The notes: a model not told the origin generated them from the sequence alone. A DNA stretch of 64,000 bases from Comamonadaceae bacterium (GCA_947448885.1 CANFPJ010000004.1:16820-80819); one strand, 5' to 3'; shown: positions 53,219-62,092, counted from the stretch's first letter. A program made the numbers and translations.

Positions 53219-54195
53219 ACACCTTGCCCCAATGGAGTTACAGCGAAGCGGCTGTGCAAGCCCTGGCGCTGGAAATGCAAGCCGACCCCCGGGTGGTGGT
53301 GGTGGGCGAAGACGTCGGGCGCGGCGGCATTTTTGGCCAGTACAAAGGCTTGCAAGCCCAGTTTGGCCCACAGCGGGTGATCGACACCCCGATCAGCGAA
53401 GCCGCCATCATGGGCGGCGGCGTGGGCATGGCCCTGGCCGGTTTGCGCCCCGTGGTGGAAATGCGGGTGGTCGACTTTGCCCTGTGCGCCATGGACGAAA
53501 TCGTCAACCAAGCGGCCAAGAACCGCTATATGTTTGGTGGCCAAGGCCGGGTGCCCTTGGTGGCGCGCATGCCCATGGGCATTTGGGACGCCTCGGCCGC
53601 CCAACACTCTCAATCGCTGGAGGCTTGGTTCGCCCATTTGCCCGGCTTGGTGGTGGTGTGCCCCGGCAACCCACAAGACAACCACAGCTTGTTGCGCGCG
53701 GCCTTGCAAAGTGGCGACCCGGTGATTTACCTGGAGCACAAAACCCTGTGGGGCCAAACCGGTGCGGTGGATGTGAACCTGAGCGTTCCCTTGGGCAAAG
53801 CAGCGGTGCAAAGGGTGGGCGAACAGGTCACCTTGGTGAGTTGGAGCCGCCAATTGCTCGCCTGCCAAACCGCTTGCGAGGCCTTGGCGGCGCAAGGCAT
53901 TTCGGTCGAATTGATCGACTTGCGCACCATTTGGCCCTGGGACCGCGAGACCGTGTTGAACTCGTGCGGCAAAACCGGCCACTTGCTGGTGGTGCACGAA
54001 GCCGTGCAAGCGGCCGGATTTGGCGCCGAAATCGCCGCCACCGTGGCCGAACAACTCGGTGCGCGCGTCCAGCGCCTGGGCGCGCCGCGCATCCCGGTGG
54101 GTTACTCGCCGGGCTTGGAAGCGGTGTCGCGGATCGGCCCCGAGGCCATCGCGTCGGCAGTGCACCAGTTGCTGGCCCCACGCAAAGGCATTTGA
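53209..54195 (+). CDS. pyruvate/acetoin dehydrogenase E1 component, beta subunit
   Basis: Beta subunit of the heterotetrameric E1, 328 residues. GEDVGRGGIFGQYKGLQAQFG, DTPISEAAIMGGGVGMALAG and AAQHSQSLEAWFAHLPGLVVVCPGNP are family blocks; the last includes the active-site His region. C-terminal transketolase domain ends VGYSPGLEAVSRIGPEAI. Starts with GTG 53209 preceded by AGGAG inside the alpha gene. Resembles acetoin/pyruvate E1 beta (AcoB/PdhB); the 2-oxo acid used is uncertain. Confidence 0.9.
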   Translation: MVLNTLPQWSYSEAAVQALALEMQADPRVVVVGEDVGRGGIFGQYKGLQAQFGPQRVIDTPISEAAIMGGGVGMALAGLRPVVEMRVVDFALCAMDEIVNQAAKNRYMFGGQGRVPLVARMPMGIWDASAAQHSQSLEAWFAHLPGLVVVCPGNPQDNHSLLRAALQSGDPVIYLEHKTLWGQTGAVDVNLSVPLGKAAVQRVGEQVTLVSWSRQLLACQTACEALAAQGISVELIDLRTIWPWDRETVLNSCGKTGHLLVVHEAVQAAGFGAEIAATVAEQLGARVQRLGAPRIPVGYSPGLEAVSRIGPEAIASAVHQLLAPRKGI

Positions 54196-54410
54196 TCGGG
54201 TACCTCGCGCCGCCCTGACGCATCGCAGTGGCGGCAGAGCGGGCCAACCAGCAACCAGCAACCAGCGGAAGCGAAAGCGGAAGGCAACAAGTGATCGTGC
54301 CCCAGCCTGATGCCCCCAGGCGGTCCCCGTCGCCTGTGCAGAACCGGCTTTTTCCTCGGGCCTTGCAAAGCTTGCTAAAGTTCGCCCCATTCAAACGGAG
54401 AACACACCCC

Positions 54411-54683
54411 ATGGCACGCACCATTCAATGCATCAAACTCGGACAAGAGGCCGAAGGTTTGGACTTCCCCCCCTACCCTGGCGACCTGGGCAAACGCATT
54501 TGGGAAAGCGTGAGCAAGCAGGCTTGGGCCGACTGGTTGAAGCACCAAACCATGTTGGTCAATGAAAACCGACTCAACCTGGCCGATCTGCGTGCCCGCC
54601 AATACCTGGCGCGCCAAATGGAAAACCACTTTTTTGGCGATGGTGCTGACGCGGCCCAGGGCTATGTGCCCCCCAGCGCTTAA
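54411..54683 (+). CDS. yggX: Fe(2+)-trafficking protein YggX
   Basis: Small cytosolic protein protecting Fe-S clusters and handling iron, 90 residues, full length. Opens [32 protein letters not shown] with the conserved Cys, and ends [11 protein letters not shown] 54411 has ACGGAG 12 nt upstream; the open frame back to 54228 is non-coding. The 214-bp stretch before it holds no gene; short direct repeats of AACCAGC occur near 54246-54262 and GAAGCG-like repeats after them, of no known meaning. Confidence 0.95.
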   Translation: MARTIQCIKLGQEAEGLDFPPYPGDLGKRIWESVSKQAWADWLKHQTMLVNENRLNLADLRARQYLARQMENHFFGDGADAAQGYVPPSA

Positions 54684-54752
54684 CTCAGATCTGCCCTTCG
54701 CCTTCACGGCGACGCCCCCAGGGTACTGGGCCACTCTGCGTTGCACCCGCCC

Positions 54753-56480
54753 ATGACAGATGAGGGACTGGACCCAGTTCTTGTCCCCCCCCATCTACAG
54801 CCCGCACTGACAGCGAGTCACCTGGGTACGGGTCCGCGCGCTTGGGCCCATAGTGACCACTGGACTTTGCGCTTGCCCGATGGCGAATGGGGCATGACTT
54901 TGTTGACCACTTGGGCGATGTGGCAGCAAGACCCACATGCCCCCCAACGCTTGCATTGGCTGGCCCGCACCCAAGCGCCGCCTCTGACCCAAGACTGGGA
55001 GAAGCTGGGACAAGACTGGCCGCACTTGAAACACCTGGCCCAAGATTGCGCCCAGGCCTGCTGGGGTTTGTTGCCCGGTCTGCATCGCTTGGCTTGGGCC
55101 GATGGGCGTGTGCAACTGAGCCTGTGGGTGGGTGAATCAGCGGCCTGCCAAAGCTGGTGGAACCAAACCCCGCATCAGGTTTGGGGCCAACCCCCCACGC
55201 TCTCTGGCTCCACATCAACAGCCGATCGTGGTCGCCCAAATGGCGCGCCCAGGCGAGCCGCCCTGGTCTTGGGTGGCGGTTTGGCTGGCGCCAGCGCAGC
55301 CCGGGCCTTGGCCACGCATGGTTTCGAGGTCACCGTGTTGGATGCCGGTCCCACGCCCGCCCATGGGGCATCGGGCTTGCCCGTGGGCTTGATGACGCCC
55401 CATGTGTCGGGCGACGACAACCCCTTGTCGCGCCTGACCCGCGCAGGGCTGCGCCAGGTGCTGGCCCATGCGCGGGCGCATTTACAAGCGGGTGAGGATT
55501 GGTCGCCCAGCGGGTTGCTCGAGCGCCGCATGAGTGGCAAGGCACGCCGTGGCCGCTGGCCCCTGTCTTGGGTGCTGCCTAATGAAAATGAGTTTCAACT
55601 CATGGGCGCGGCACAAGATTGGTTCGCCCCGGCCAGCGATGCTCAACACCTCAGCGCCGGATTGCCCCCACCAGAATCCGGCTTTGGCCTGGAGCCCAAA
55701 GGCATTTGGCACACCCATGCGGGCTGGATGAAACCAGCGCGGTTGGTCGCCTCCTTGCTGGACCATCCCCACATCCATTGGTGCGGCAACACGCGGGTGG
55801 TCAGCCTGCAGCCGGGAACACCCCCCAGCACTTGGGTGGCGGTGGACGAGCAAGGCCACCCACACCCGGCTGAACAGGTGGTGATTGCCCTGGGGCCGTC
55901 CAGCCTGGGTTTGCTGGCGCCACTGTTGCCCAGCGCCCATTGGCCCTTGGAGCCGCTGCGCGGCCAGGTCACGGGGGGGGCCATGGCAAGCGCGATGGGC
56001 GGCCTCTTGCCACCCCATCCGGTCAATGGCTTGGGCAGCTTGATCAGCCAGGTGCCCATGGGGGATGACGGCCCGATGTGGTGGTACGGCTCGACCTATG
56101 ACCACAGCCGCCAGGATGCCGTTTGCCTGGCCGCAGATCAGGCCACCAATCTGGCCCAGCTTCAAAGCCTGTTGCCCCAACTGGCCGGCTGGGTGCCGGA
56201 ACCTGAAGGCACAGATGCTTTCGCCACCTCAAATACTTTGGGCTTGCGCAACTGGGCGGGGGTGCGTTGCACCACCTCTGACCGACTGCCGGTGGTGGGC
56301 TCGCTGGCCCCCCTGGGTGCGCCGGGCGTGCACGTGTTGACCGCCCTGGGTTCGCGCGGCATCACCCTGTCCATGCTGTGCGGCCACTTGCTGGCGGCGC
56401 AAATTTGCGGTGAACCTTTGCCCATGGACCCAGACATCGCCCATTTGCTGCGGCCGGGGCGCTTTAAAAAACAAGCCTAA
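54753..56480 (+). CDS. mnmC: MnmC-like FAD oxidoreductase with a degenerate N-terminal domain
   Basis: MnmC finishes mnm5(s2)U34 of tRNA: its C-terminal FAD domain removes the carboxymethyl group and its N-terminal domain methylates. Here, 575 residues: the C-terminal part is intact (RRAALVLGGGLAGASAARALA nucleotide motif, ASGLPVGLMTPHVSGDDNPLSRLTRAG substrate region, GLRNWAGVRCTTSDRLPVVG near the end). The first 140 residues resemble an MnmC methyltransferase start (WAMWQQDPHAPQRLHWLA, LLPGLHRLAWADGRVQLSLWVGE). They lack the Gly-rich SAM motif and the later DGFAPxxNPDxW block. ATG 54753 preferred over TTG 54741. Confidence 0.82.
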   Translation: MTDEGLDPVLVPPHLQPALTASHLGTGPRAWAHSDHWTLRLPDGEWGMTLLTTWAMWQQDPHAPQRLHWLARTQAPPLTQDWEKLGQDWPHLKHLAQDCAQACWGLLPGLHRLAWADGRVQLSLWVGESAACQSWWNQTPHQVWGQPPTLSGSTSTADRGRPNGAPRRAALVLGGGLAGASAARALATHGFEVTVLDAGPTPAHGASGLPVGLMTPHVSGDDNPLSRLTRAGLRQVLAHARAHLQAGEDWSPSGLLERRMSGKARRGRWPLSWVLPNENEFQLMGAAQDWFAPASDAQHLSAGLPPPESGFGLEPKGIWHTHAGWMKPARLVASLLDHPHIHWCGNTRVVSLQPGTPPSTWVAVDEQGHPHPAEQVVIALGPSSLGLLAPLLPSAHWPLEPLRGQVTGGAMASAMGGLLPPHPVNGLGSLISQVPMGDDGPMWWYGSTYDHSRQDAVCLAADQATNLAQLQSLLPQLAGWVPEPEGTDAFATSNTLGLRNWAGVRCTTSDRLPVVGSLAPLGAPGVHVLTALGSRGITLSMLCGHLLAAQICGEPLPMDPDIAHLLRPGRFKKQA

Positions 56481-56531
56481 ACCATTGAATGGCATGGGTT
56501 TTCAAGGGCCATATGCGATTTTTGTATATGC

Positions 56532-56554
56532 CTCAAACTAAATCATTGTTTGAG
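56532..56554. promoter_or_regulatory. inverted repeat in the AT-rich cysI leader (candidate CysB site)
   Basis: CTCAAAC (56532-56538) and GTTTGAG (56548-56554) are exact reverse complements in an unusually AT-rich 134-bp region between the MnmC-like gene and cysI. TATAAC (56559-56564) lies just after and could be a -10 box without a good -35, as expected for an activator-dependent promoter. CysB is the likely binder, by context only. Confidence 0.42.
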
Positions 56555-56614
56555 TTGATATAACTTGAATCTACAGTACGGTGCTTCCAGTCATGAGCCC
56601 AGCCCTTCTACCGC

Positions 56615-58414
56615 ATGTACGCCTACACCGACTTTGACCGCCAATTTGTGCGTGATCGCGCCGCCCAGTACCGAGATCAACTGACCCGGCACTTGGCCGG
56701 CCAATTGAGTGACGATGCCTTTCGCCCCCTGCGGCTGCAAAACGGCTGGTATGTGCAACGCTACGCCCCCATGCTGCGCGTGGCCGTGCCATATGGTGAG
56801 GTGTCGTCGGCACAGCTGCGGGTGTTGGCCCGCATTGCCCGTGAGTTTGACCAACCCGATGTCGAATTATTGGCCCAGGCCCAGCGCCAACAAGATGCGA
56901 TTGGCGCGGCACCGCGCTTGGTCACGGGCACCGCCCACTTCACCACCCGGCAAAACGTCCAGTTCAATTGGATCCCGTTGGCGCGCAGTGCCGAGGTGAT
57001 GGATTTGCTGGCCTCGGTGGACATGCACGGCATCCAAACCAGTGGCAACTGCATCCGCAACATCACCAGTGACGAGCGCGCCGGCATTGCCGCTGACGAG
57101 CTGGCCGATCCGCGCCCTTTTGCAGAAATCATGCGCCAATGGAGCACCCTGCACCCCGAATTTGCGTTTTTGCCGCGCAAATTCAAAATTGCCATCACCG
57201 GCGCCAGCGAAGACCGCGCCGCCACCGCCTGGCACGACGTGGGCTTGCATCTGCTGCGCAATGCCCAAGGCGCCTTGGGCTTTCGGGTGCTGGCCGGCGG
57301 CGGCATGGGTCGCACCCCGGTCATTGCCAGTGTTTTGCGTGAATTTTTGCCATGGGACCAAATCCTCAACTATTTAGAAGCCGTGGTGCGCGTCTACAAC
57401 CTGTGGGGGCGGCGTGACAACCTGTACAAAGCCCGCATCAAAATACTGATCAAGGCCGAGGGCCAGCGCTACATCGACGAGGTCGAAGCCGAGTACCAGC
57501 GCATCGTGGACCAAGACGGCGCCCCGCACACCATCACCCCGACCGAGCTGAAACGCGTCAGCCAAAGCTTCCAACCGCCGGCCAAACCCACCCACAGCCC
57601 TGTGGACCACAAGATGCAACGCATTTTGGAGGTGGCCGCGCATGACGACGCCGAGTTCACCCGCTGGTTGCAACAAAACGTGGCCGCCCACCGCGATCCG
57701 CATTTGCGCATCGTCACCTTGTCGTTCAAACGCCTGGGACAAGCACCTGGCGACGCCAACGCCGCTCAACTCGATGCAGCGGCCGAATTGGCCGACGCGT
57801 TTTCTTCGGGTGAATTGCGCGTGTCGCACGACCAAAACCTGGTCCTGCCCTGGGTGCCCTGCGACCAACTGCCCGACCTGTGGCGCCAAGCACGCAAGCT
57901 GGGTCTGGCCCGGCCCCACACCCGCTTGCTCACCGACATGATCGCGTGCCCAGGTGGCGACTATTGCGCCTTGGCCAATGCGCGATCGCTGCCGATCGCA
58001 GCGGCCATCACCGAGCGCTACCAAGACCTCGATGAGTTGTTTGACCTGGGTGAAATTGACCTGCACATCAGCGGTTGCATCAACTCCTGCGGTCACCACC
58101 ACAGCGGCCACATTGGCATCTTGGGCGTCGACAAGGACGGCCAAGAGTGGTACCAAATCACCTTGGGCGGCTCGGACGGCTCGGTCTTGAGCGGTGTCCC
58201 CCAAGCCGGCAAGGTGGTGGGCCCATCCTTTTCCGCCCACGAGGTGGTGGATGTGATCGAAGCGGTTTTGGACACCTACCGCGATGTGCGCCAGCCTGGC
58301 GAGACCTTTGCCAACGCCTTGAAGCGCGTTGGCCACGAGCCCTTCAAGCGCGCAGCCCATGCCAGCCGCTCGCCCGCTGCGCCCCTGACCCACACCGAAC
58401 ACAGCCCAGCCTGA
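56615..58414 (+). CDS. cysI: sulfite reductase hemoprotein (nitrite/sulfite reductase family)
   Basis: Reduces sulfite to sulfide with siroheme and a [4Fe-4S] cluster. 599 residues; two ferrodoxin-like half-domains (RLQNGWYVQRYAPMLRVAVPYGEV early; VSHDQNLVLPWVPCDQL late). Cluster cysteines lie in MIACPGGDYCAL (C-x5-C) and ISGCINSCGHHH (C-x3-C). No CysJ flavoprotein is in the window, so electrons probably come from a ferredoxin or another donor. First gene of cysI-DUF934-cysH-cysD-cysN. Could be named for nitrite in automatic annotation, but the neighbours point to sulfite. Confidence 0.92.
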   Translation: MYAYTDFDRQFVRDRAAQYRDQLTRHLAGQLSDDAFRPLRLQNGWYVQRYAPMLRVAVPYGEVSSAQLRVLARIAREFDQPDVELLAQAQRQQDAIGAAPRLVTGTAHFTTRQNVQFNWIPLARSAEVMDLLASVDMHGIQTSGNCIRNITSDERAGIAADELADPRPFAEIMRQWSTLHPEFAFLPRKFKIAITGASEDRAATAWHDVGLHLLRNAQGALGFRVLAGGGMGRTPVIASVLREFLPWDQILNYLEAVVRVYNLWGRRDNLYKARIKILIKAEGQRYIDEVEAEYQRIVDQDGAPHTITPTELKRVSQSFQPPAKPTHSPVDHKMQRILEVAAHDDAEFTRWLQQNVAAHRDPHLRIVTLSFKRLGQAPGDANAAQLDAAAELADAFSSGELRVSHDQNLVLPWVPCDQLPDLWRQARKLGLARPHTRLLTDMIACPGGDYCALANARSLPIAAAITERYQDLDELFDLGEIDLHISGCINSCGHHHSGHIGILGVDKDGQEWYQITLGGSDGSVLSGVPQAGKVVGPSFSAHEVVDVIEAVLDTYRDVRQPGETFANALKRVGHEPFKRAAHASRSPAAPLTHTEHSPA

Positions 58415-58423
58415 AGGCCCGCC

Positions 58424-58882
58424 ATGACCACACTTTCACTGCATTTGTTATCCGCCACAGTGGCCCAGGGGCAACCCCACGATGGCGCAGAGGTGCCCGC
58501 CGAGCCCGGCGTGCTGCGCCTGCCCAACGATGCCGATCTGCATGCCGTCGAGGTGCAGCAGGTGCAACGCATCGAGTTGAACTTTCCCAAATTCACCGAT
58601 GGCCGCGCGTTCAGCCAAGCCTGGTTGTTGCGCCGCCGCCATGGTTTCAGCGGCGACATCCGCGCCTGCGGCGATGTGCGGGTGGACCAGTTGCAACAAA
58701 TGGCGCGCAGCGGTTTCAGCAGCGCGGTCTTGGCCAACGCACAAGACCTGGCACTGGGCCGCCAGTTGCTGGGCCATTTCCATGGCTTCTACCAAGGCGA
58801 CGCCGTTCATGGCCAGCCCCATTTCGGGTCTGGCCAGTCGGCAGCAGGGCATGCCCCACCACCCAGCACCGCACAGCCATGA
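58424..58882 (+). CDS. DUF934 family protein (cysI-cysH linked)
   Basis: A 152-residue protein of the DUF934 family, which regularly sits between the sulfite reductase and APS/PAPS reductase genes in proteobacteria. The core FPKFTDGRAFSQAWLLRRRHGFSGDIRACGDVRVDQLQQMARSGF is characteristic. The biochemical function is unknown; a helper role in sulfite reduction is a guess from linkage. Its stop overlaps the cysH start (ATGA). The C-terminal 25 residues (HGQPHFGSGQSAAGHAPPPSTAQP) are low-complexity. Confidence 0.87.
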   Translation: MTTLSLHLLSATVAQGQPHDGAEVPAEPGVLRLPNDADLHAVEVQQVQRIELNFPKFTDGRAFSQAWLLRRRHGFSGDIRACGDVRVDQLQQMARSGFSSAVLANAQDLALGRQLLGHFHGFYQGDAVHGQPHFGSGQSAAGHAPPPSTAQP

Positions 58883-59733
58883 ACGCGTCCACGTCCCTCC
58901 ACCCGCTCCAGCAGCCGGCCAAGACCCCCGCCACACGCTTGCATGCCCAACCCAGCCCTGACTTTGCGCACAATCTGGCGCAAACCCAGGCCTTGCTGCA
59001 AAGTGCAGCCCGCGACTTCAGCCCGCTGAAGCAAGCCTCCAGCCTGGGTGCCGAGGACGTGGTCATCACCGATGTGATCAACCGTTTGCAACTGGCGATT
59101 CCGGTCTTTGTGCTCGACACCGGGGCGCTGCACACCGAAACCCTGGCCTTGCTCGAGCGCTTGCAGGCGTTTTCCCACACGCCCGTGGAGGTGTTGCAAC
59201 CGCAGCGCTTGGCGGTGTTGAACTTTGTTCGCCACCCCGGTCAGACCGCCATTTACAACAGCCAGGCCGAGCGCCAAGCCTGCTGCCAAATCCGCAAACT
59301 GGAGCCCCTGGGGCGCGCTTTGGCCGGTCAGCGCGCCTGGATCACGGGCTTGCGCCGCGAACAATCCAACGCCCGCGCCGAGGTGCAAGCGGTGCAAGCC
59401 GACACCCAAAACGGCGTGGCGCTGACCAAAATCAATCCCTTGGTCGAATGGACCTGGGGCGATGTCTGGCACTACATCGCCACCCACGGCGTGGATTACA
59501 ACCCGCTGCACGACCAGTTTTTCCCCAGCATTGGCTGCGCGCCGTGCACCCGCGCCATCAGCCTGGGCGAAGACTTTCGCGCCGGCCGCTGGTGGTGGGA
59601 AAACGCATCGGCCAAAGAATGCGGCCTGCATGCGCCCACTGCCACTGCCACTGCCACTGCCACTGCAACTGCAACTGCCAGCCCCATCCCCGAAGCCCCC
59701 GAGTCAGCCACCCCCACCGGAGCCACCGCATGA
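58879..59733 (+). CDS. cysH: adenylylsulfate (APS) reductase, CysH family, Fe-S type
   Basis: Reduces activated sulfate to sulfite with thioredoxin. 284 residues: PP-loop-like region SLGAEDVVITDVI, RACCQIRKLEPL region (here QACCQIRK), CAPCTRAI and the C-terminal ECGLH nucleophile. The CC...CxxC set indicates a [4Fe-4S] enzyme acting on APS rather than PAPS, consistent with no cysC kinase in the operon. The last 30 residues are unusual: PT(AT)6AS encoded by a hexanucleotide tandem repeat. The frame is open upstream inside DUF934 but not coding. Confidence 0.93.
   Translation: MNASTSLHPLQQPAKTPATRLHAQPSPDFAHNLAQTQALLQSAARDFSPLKQASSLGAEDVVITDVINRLQLAIPVFVLDTGALHTETLALLERLQAFSHTPVEVLQPQRLAVLNFVRHPGQTAIYNSQAERQACCQIRKLEPLGRALAGQRAWITGLRREQSNARAEVQAVQADTQNGVALTKINPLVEWTWGDVWHYIATHGVDYNPLHDQFFPSIGCAPCTRAISLGEDFRAGRWWWENASAKECGLHAPTATATATATATATASPIPEAPESATPTGATA
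59635..59676 (+). repeat. in-frame hexanucleotide tandem repeat at the end of cysH
   Basis: CCCACT, four perfect GCCACT units (59641-59664), then two GCAACT units (59665-59676). It encodes Thr-Ala dipeptides beyond the catalytic ECGLH. A unit is two codons, so length changes keep the frame. Confidence 0.85.
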
Positions 59734-60674
59734 ATGCACGCGCCGAACCCGACCTGCTCGCCCCGTTGAGCAATGCCCACCTGGACGCCCTGGAAGAAGA
59801 AACCATCTTCATCCTGCGCGAGGTGGCCGCCACCTTTGAGCGGCCCACCTTGTTGTTCTCTGGTGGCAAAGACTCATTGGTCATGCTGCGCTGCGCTGAA
59901 AAGGCCTTCATCGACCGCCAACACGGGGGCCGCCTGCCTTTTCCCCTGCTGATGATCGACACCGGCCACAACTTCCCGGAAGTGACCGATTTCCGCGACT
60001 TTCGCGCCCAAGAACTGGGTGCCGAATTGATTGTGCGCAGCGTCGAAGACTCGATGCGGCGCGGCACCGTGCGCCTCGCCCACCCCGGTGAGAGCCGCAA
60101 CGTGCACCAATCGGTCACGCTGCTGGAGGCGATCGAAGAGTTCCGTTTTGACGCCTTGATGGGCGGCGCGCGACGCGACGAAGAAAAAGCCCGCGCCAAA
60201 GAGCGCATCTTCAGCCACCGCGATGGTTTTGGCCAATGGCAACCCAAAGCCCAGCGACCGGAGTTGTGGAACTTGTTCAACACCCGCTTGCAACCGGGCG
60301 AGCATTTCCGCGTGTTTCCCATCTCCAATTGGACCGAGTTGGATGTGTGGCAATACATCGCCCGAGAGCGCATCGCCCTGCCCTCTATTTATTACAGCCA
60401 CACCCGCAGCGTGGTGGAGCGCCGTGGCTTGCTGGTGCCCGTGACCGATCTGACGCCGCCGCGCGCTGGCGAAACCGTGGTCGAGCGCGCGGTGCGTTTT
60501 CGCACCGTGGGCGACATCACCTGCACCTGCCCGGTGGAGAGCTTGGCCCGCACGCCCGAGCAGATCGTCATTGAAACCTTGGCCGCTGAGGTGAGTGAGC
60601 GCGGTGCCACCCGCATGGACGACCAAACCTCCGACGCCTCCATGGAAAAACGCAAACTCGAAGGGTATTTCTGA
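59730..60674 (+). CDS. cysD: sulfate adenylyltransferase subunit 2
   Basis: Catalytic subunit of ATP sulfurylase, making APS from sulfate and ATP. 314 residues. PP-loop SGGKDSLVMLRCAEKAF near residue 45, DTGHNFPEV, GGARRDEEKARAKERIFS and FNTRLQPGEHFRVFPISNWTELDVW are family blocks; ends MEKRKLEGYF. The ATG overlaps cysH (ATGA) and the stop overlaps cysN (TGATG), so the operon is tightly coupled. Confidence 0.96.
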   Translation: MNARAEPDLLAPLSNAHLDALEEETIFILREVAATFERPTLLFSGGKDSLVMLRCAEKAFIDRQHGGRLPFPLLMIDTGHNFPEVTDFRDFRAQELGAELIVRSVEDSMRRGTVRLAHPGESRNVHQSVTLLEAIEEFRFDALMGGARRDEEKARAKERIFSHRDGFGQWQPKAQRPELWNLFNTRLQPGEHFRVFPISNWTELDVWQYIARERIALPSIYYSHTRSVVERRGLLVPVTDLTPPRAGETVVERAVRFRTVGDITCTCPVESLARTPEQIVIETLAAEVSERGATRMDDQTSDASMEKRKLEGYF

Positions 60675-61954
60675 TGAGCGACACCCACGCCGCCTTGAAA
60701 TTCATCACCTGTGGGTCGGTGGATGATGGCAAAAGCACCCTGATCGGCCGCTTGCTGGTCGACACCAAAGCGGTTTTGCAAGACCATCTGGCCGGTGTGC
60801 AACGCCATGGACAAACCGACCTGGCCTTGCTCACCGACGGCCTGAGCGCCGAGCGCGAGCAAGGCATCACCATCGATGTGGCCTACCGCTACTTTTCTAC
60901 TGAGCAGCGCAAGTTCATCATCGGCGACGCGCCAGGGCACGAGCAATACACCCGCAACATGGTCACCGCCGCGTCCAGCGCCGACGCCGCTGTGGTCTTG
61001 GTGGACGCCACCAAACTCGATGCCACCCACCCCCAGCTGGCTTTGTTGCCGCAAACCCGCCGCCACAGCCTGTTGCTGAAACTGTTGCGGGTGCCTTCCG
61101 TGGTGTTGGCCATCAACAAGCTCGATGCGGTGGACAACCCCAGCCAGGCCTATGAAAACATCCGCCAAGCCTTGCTGCGCTTTAGCGAACAAGCGGGGAT
61201 CGAGGTGGCTGCCGTGGTGCCGGTGTCTGCCCTGTTGGGGCACAACGTGGCCCAAGCTGAACCGGGATGGTGCGGCTACAACGGCCCATGCTTGCTCGAC
61301 ATCTTGCACCGCTTGCCCACCAGCCCCGCCGAGTTGCACCTGCCCTTCAGCGCGCCGGTGCAGTGGGTGGAAAAGCACCATGACCGGGCCGACACCCACC
61401 AAGGGCGTCGCATTTTCTGGACCCGGCTGGCCACCGGCCAAGTTCAAGTGGGCGACGGTGTGCGGGTCTTTCCCAGCGGTCAGACCGCCCAGGTTGCGCA
61501 GGTGCTCAACACGGTGCGCCAGTCGCAAAGCGTGGGCGCGGGACACAGCGCAGGCATCGTCCTCGACCGCGAACTCGACATTTCGCGCGGCGACTGGCTG
61601 CTGGCGCAAAACCCCGACAAAGCCCCATGGCCGCAGGCCGGTCAAACCGAGGTCCGCGCCACCGTGGCTTGGCTGGACGATGAGCCGCTGGTGGTGGGTC
61701 GCGTTTACTGGGCATTGCATGGTCACCGCTGGGTCAAGGCCAAGGTCAAAGCCATCGATCACCGCACCGACATCCACACCTTGGCGGCCACCCCGGCCCA
61801 AGAGTTGCCTGCCAATGCCATTGGCCAAGTGGTGTTGGGTTTGCAACAAGCCCTGCCGGTGAGCCCATTCGCCACCTCTCGCCCCCTGGGTTCCCTGGTG
61901 CTGGTCGACCCCGCCAGCCACCGCACGGCAGGGGCCGCCTTGGTGTTGGCTTGA
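60674..61954 (+). CDS. cysN: sulfate adenylyltransferase subunit 1 (GTPase)
   Basis: EF-Tu-like GTPase that drives APS synthesis by CysD. 426 residues: P-loop GSVDDGKSTLIGRLL, switch II DAPGHEQYTRNM, NKLD in LAINKLDAVD, then two beta-barrel domains. No C-terminal APS kinase (CysC) domain is fused, in agreement with the APS-type CysH. The 168 bp to fdxA hold no gene. Confidence 0.95.
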   Translation: MSDTHAALKFITCGSVDDGKSTLIGRLLVDTKAVLQDHLAGVQRHGQTDLALLTDGLSAEREQGITIDVAYRYFSTEQRKFIIGDAPGHEQYTRNMVTAASSADAAVVLVDATKLDATHPQLALLPQTRRHSLLLKLLRVPSVVLAINKLDAVDNPSQAYENIRQALLRFSEQAGIEVAAVVPVSALLGHNVAQAEPGWCGYNGPCLLDILHRLPTSPAELHLPFSAPVQWVEKHHDRADTHQGRRIFWTRLATGQVQVGDGVRVFPSGQTAQVAQVLNTVRQSQSVGAGHSAGIVLDRELDISRGDWLLAQNPDKAPWPQAGQTEVRATVAWLDDEPLVVGRVYWALHGHRWVKAKVKAIDHRTDIHTLAATPAQELPANAIGQVVLGLQQALPVSPFATSRPLGSLVLVDPASHRTAGAALVLA

Positions 61955-62086
61955 CGCGCCGCGTGCGCCGCCTCCTTCACCACGCACCGCCACACTGCCC
62001 GACCTTTCACAGCGCCTTGCCGCACCCCGACGTCCCCGCCATCCGCCGCTATGCCAACACGCCCAGGGGGGTTGGCCGGGCTGGCC

Positions 62087-62092
62087 TAAAAT
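62087..62092 (+). promoter_or_regulatory. candidate -10 box for fdxA
   Basis: TAAAAT lies 31 bp before the fdxA ATG in an otherwise GC-rich spacer. No clear -35 hexamer at the right distance; weak evidence. Confidence 0.3.

Noticed and set aside
54228..54410. N-terminal extension of YggX
   Set aside because: YggX is complete from ATG 54411 with a ribosome-binding site; the upstream frame has no homology-like features.
58075..58878. Upstream extension of cysH through DUF934 and cysI
   Set aside because: The extension reads as arginine-rich nonsense, while cysI and DUF934 occupy the same DNA in other frames with clear motifs.
59635..59676. Short CRISPR-like array
   Set aside because: Units are 6 bp without spacers and lie in frame inside cysH; no cas genes are present. 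No CRISPR array was seen anywhere in the window.
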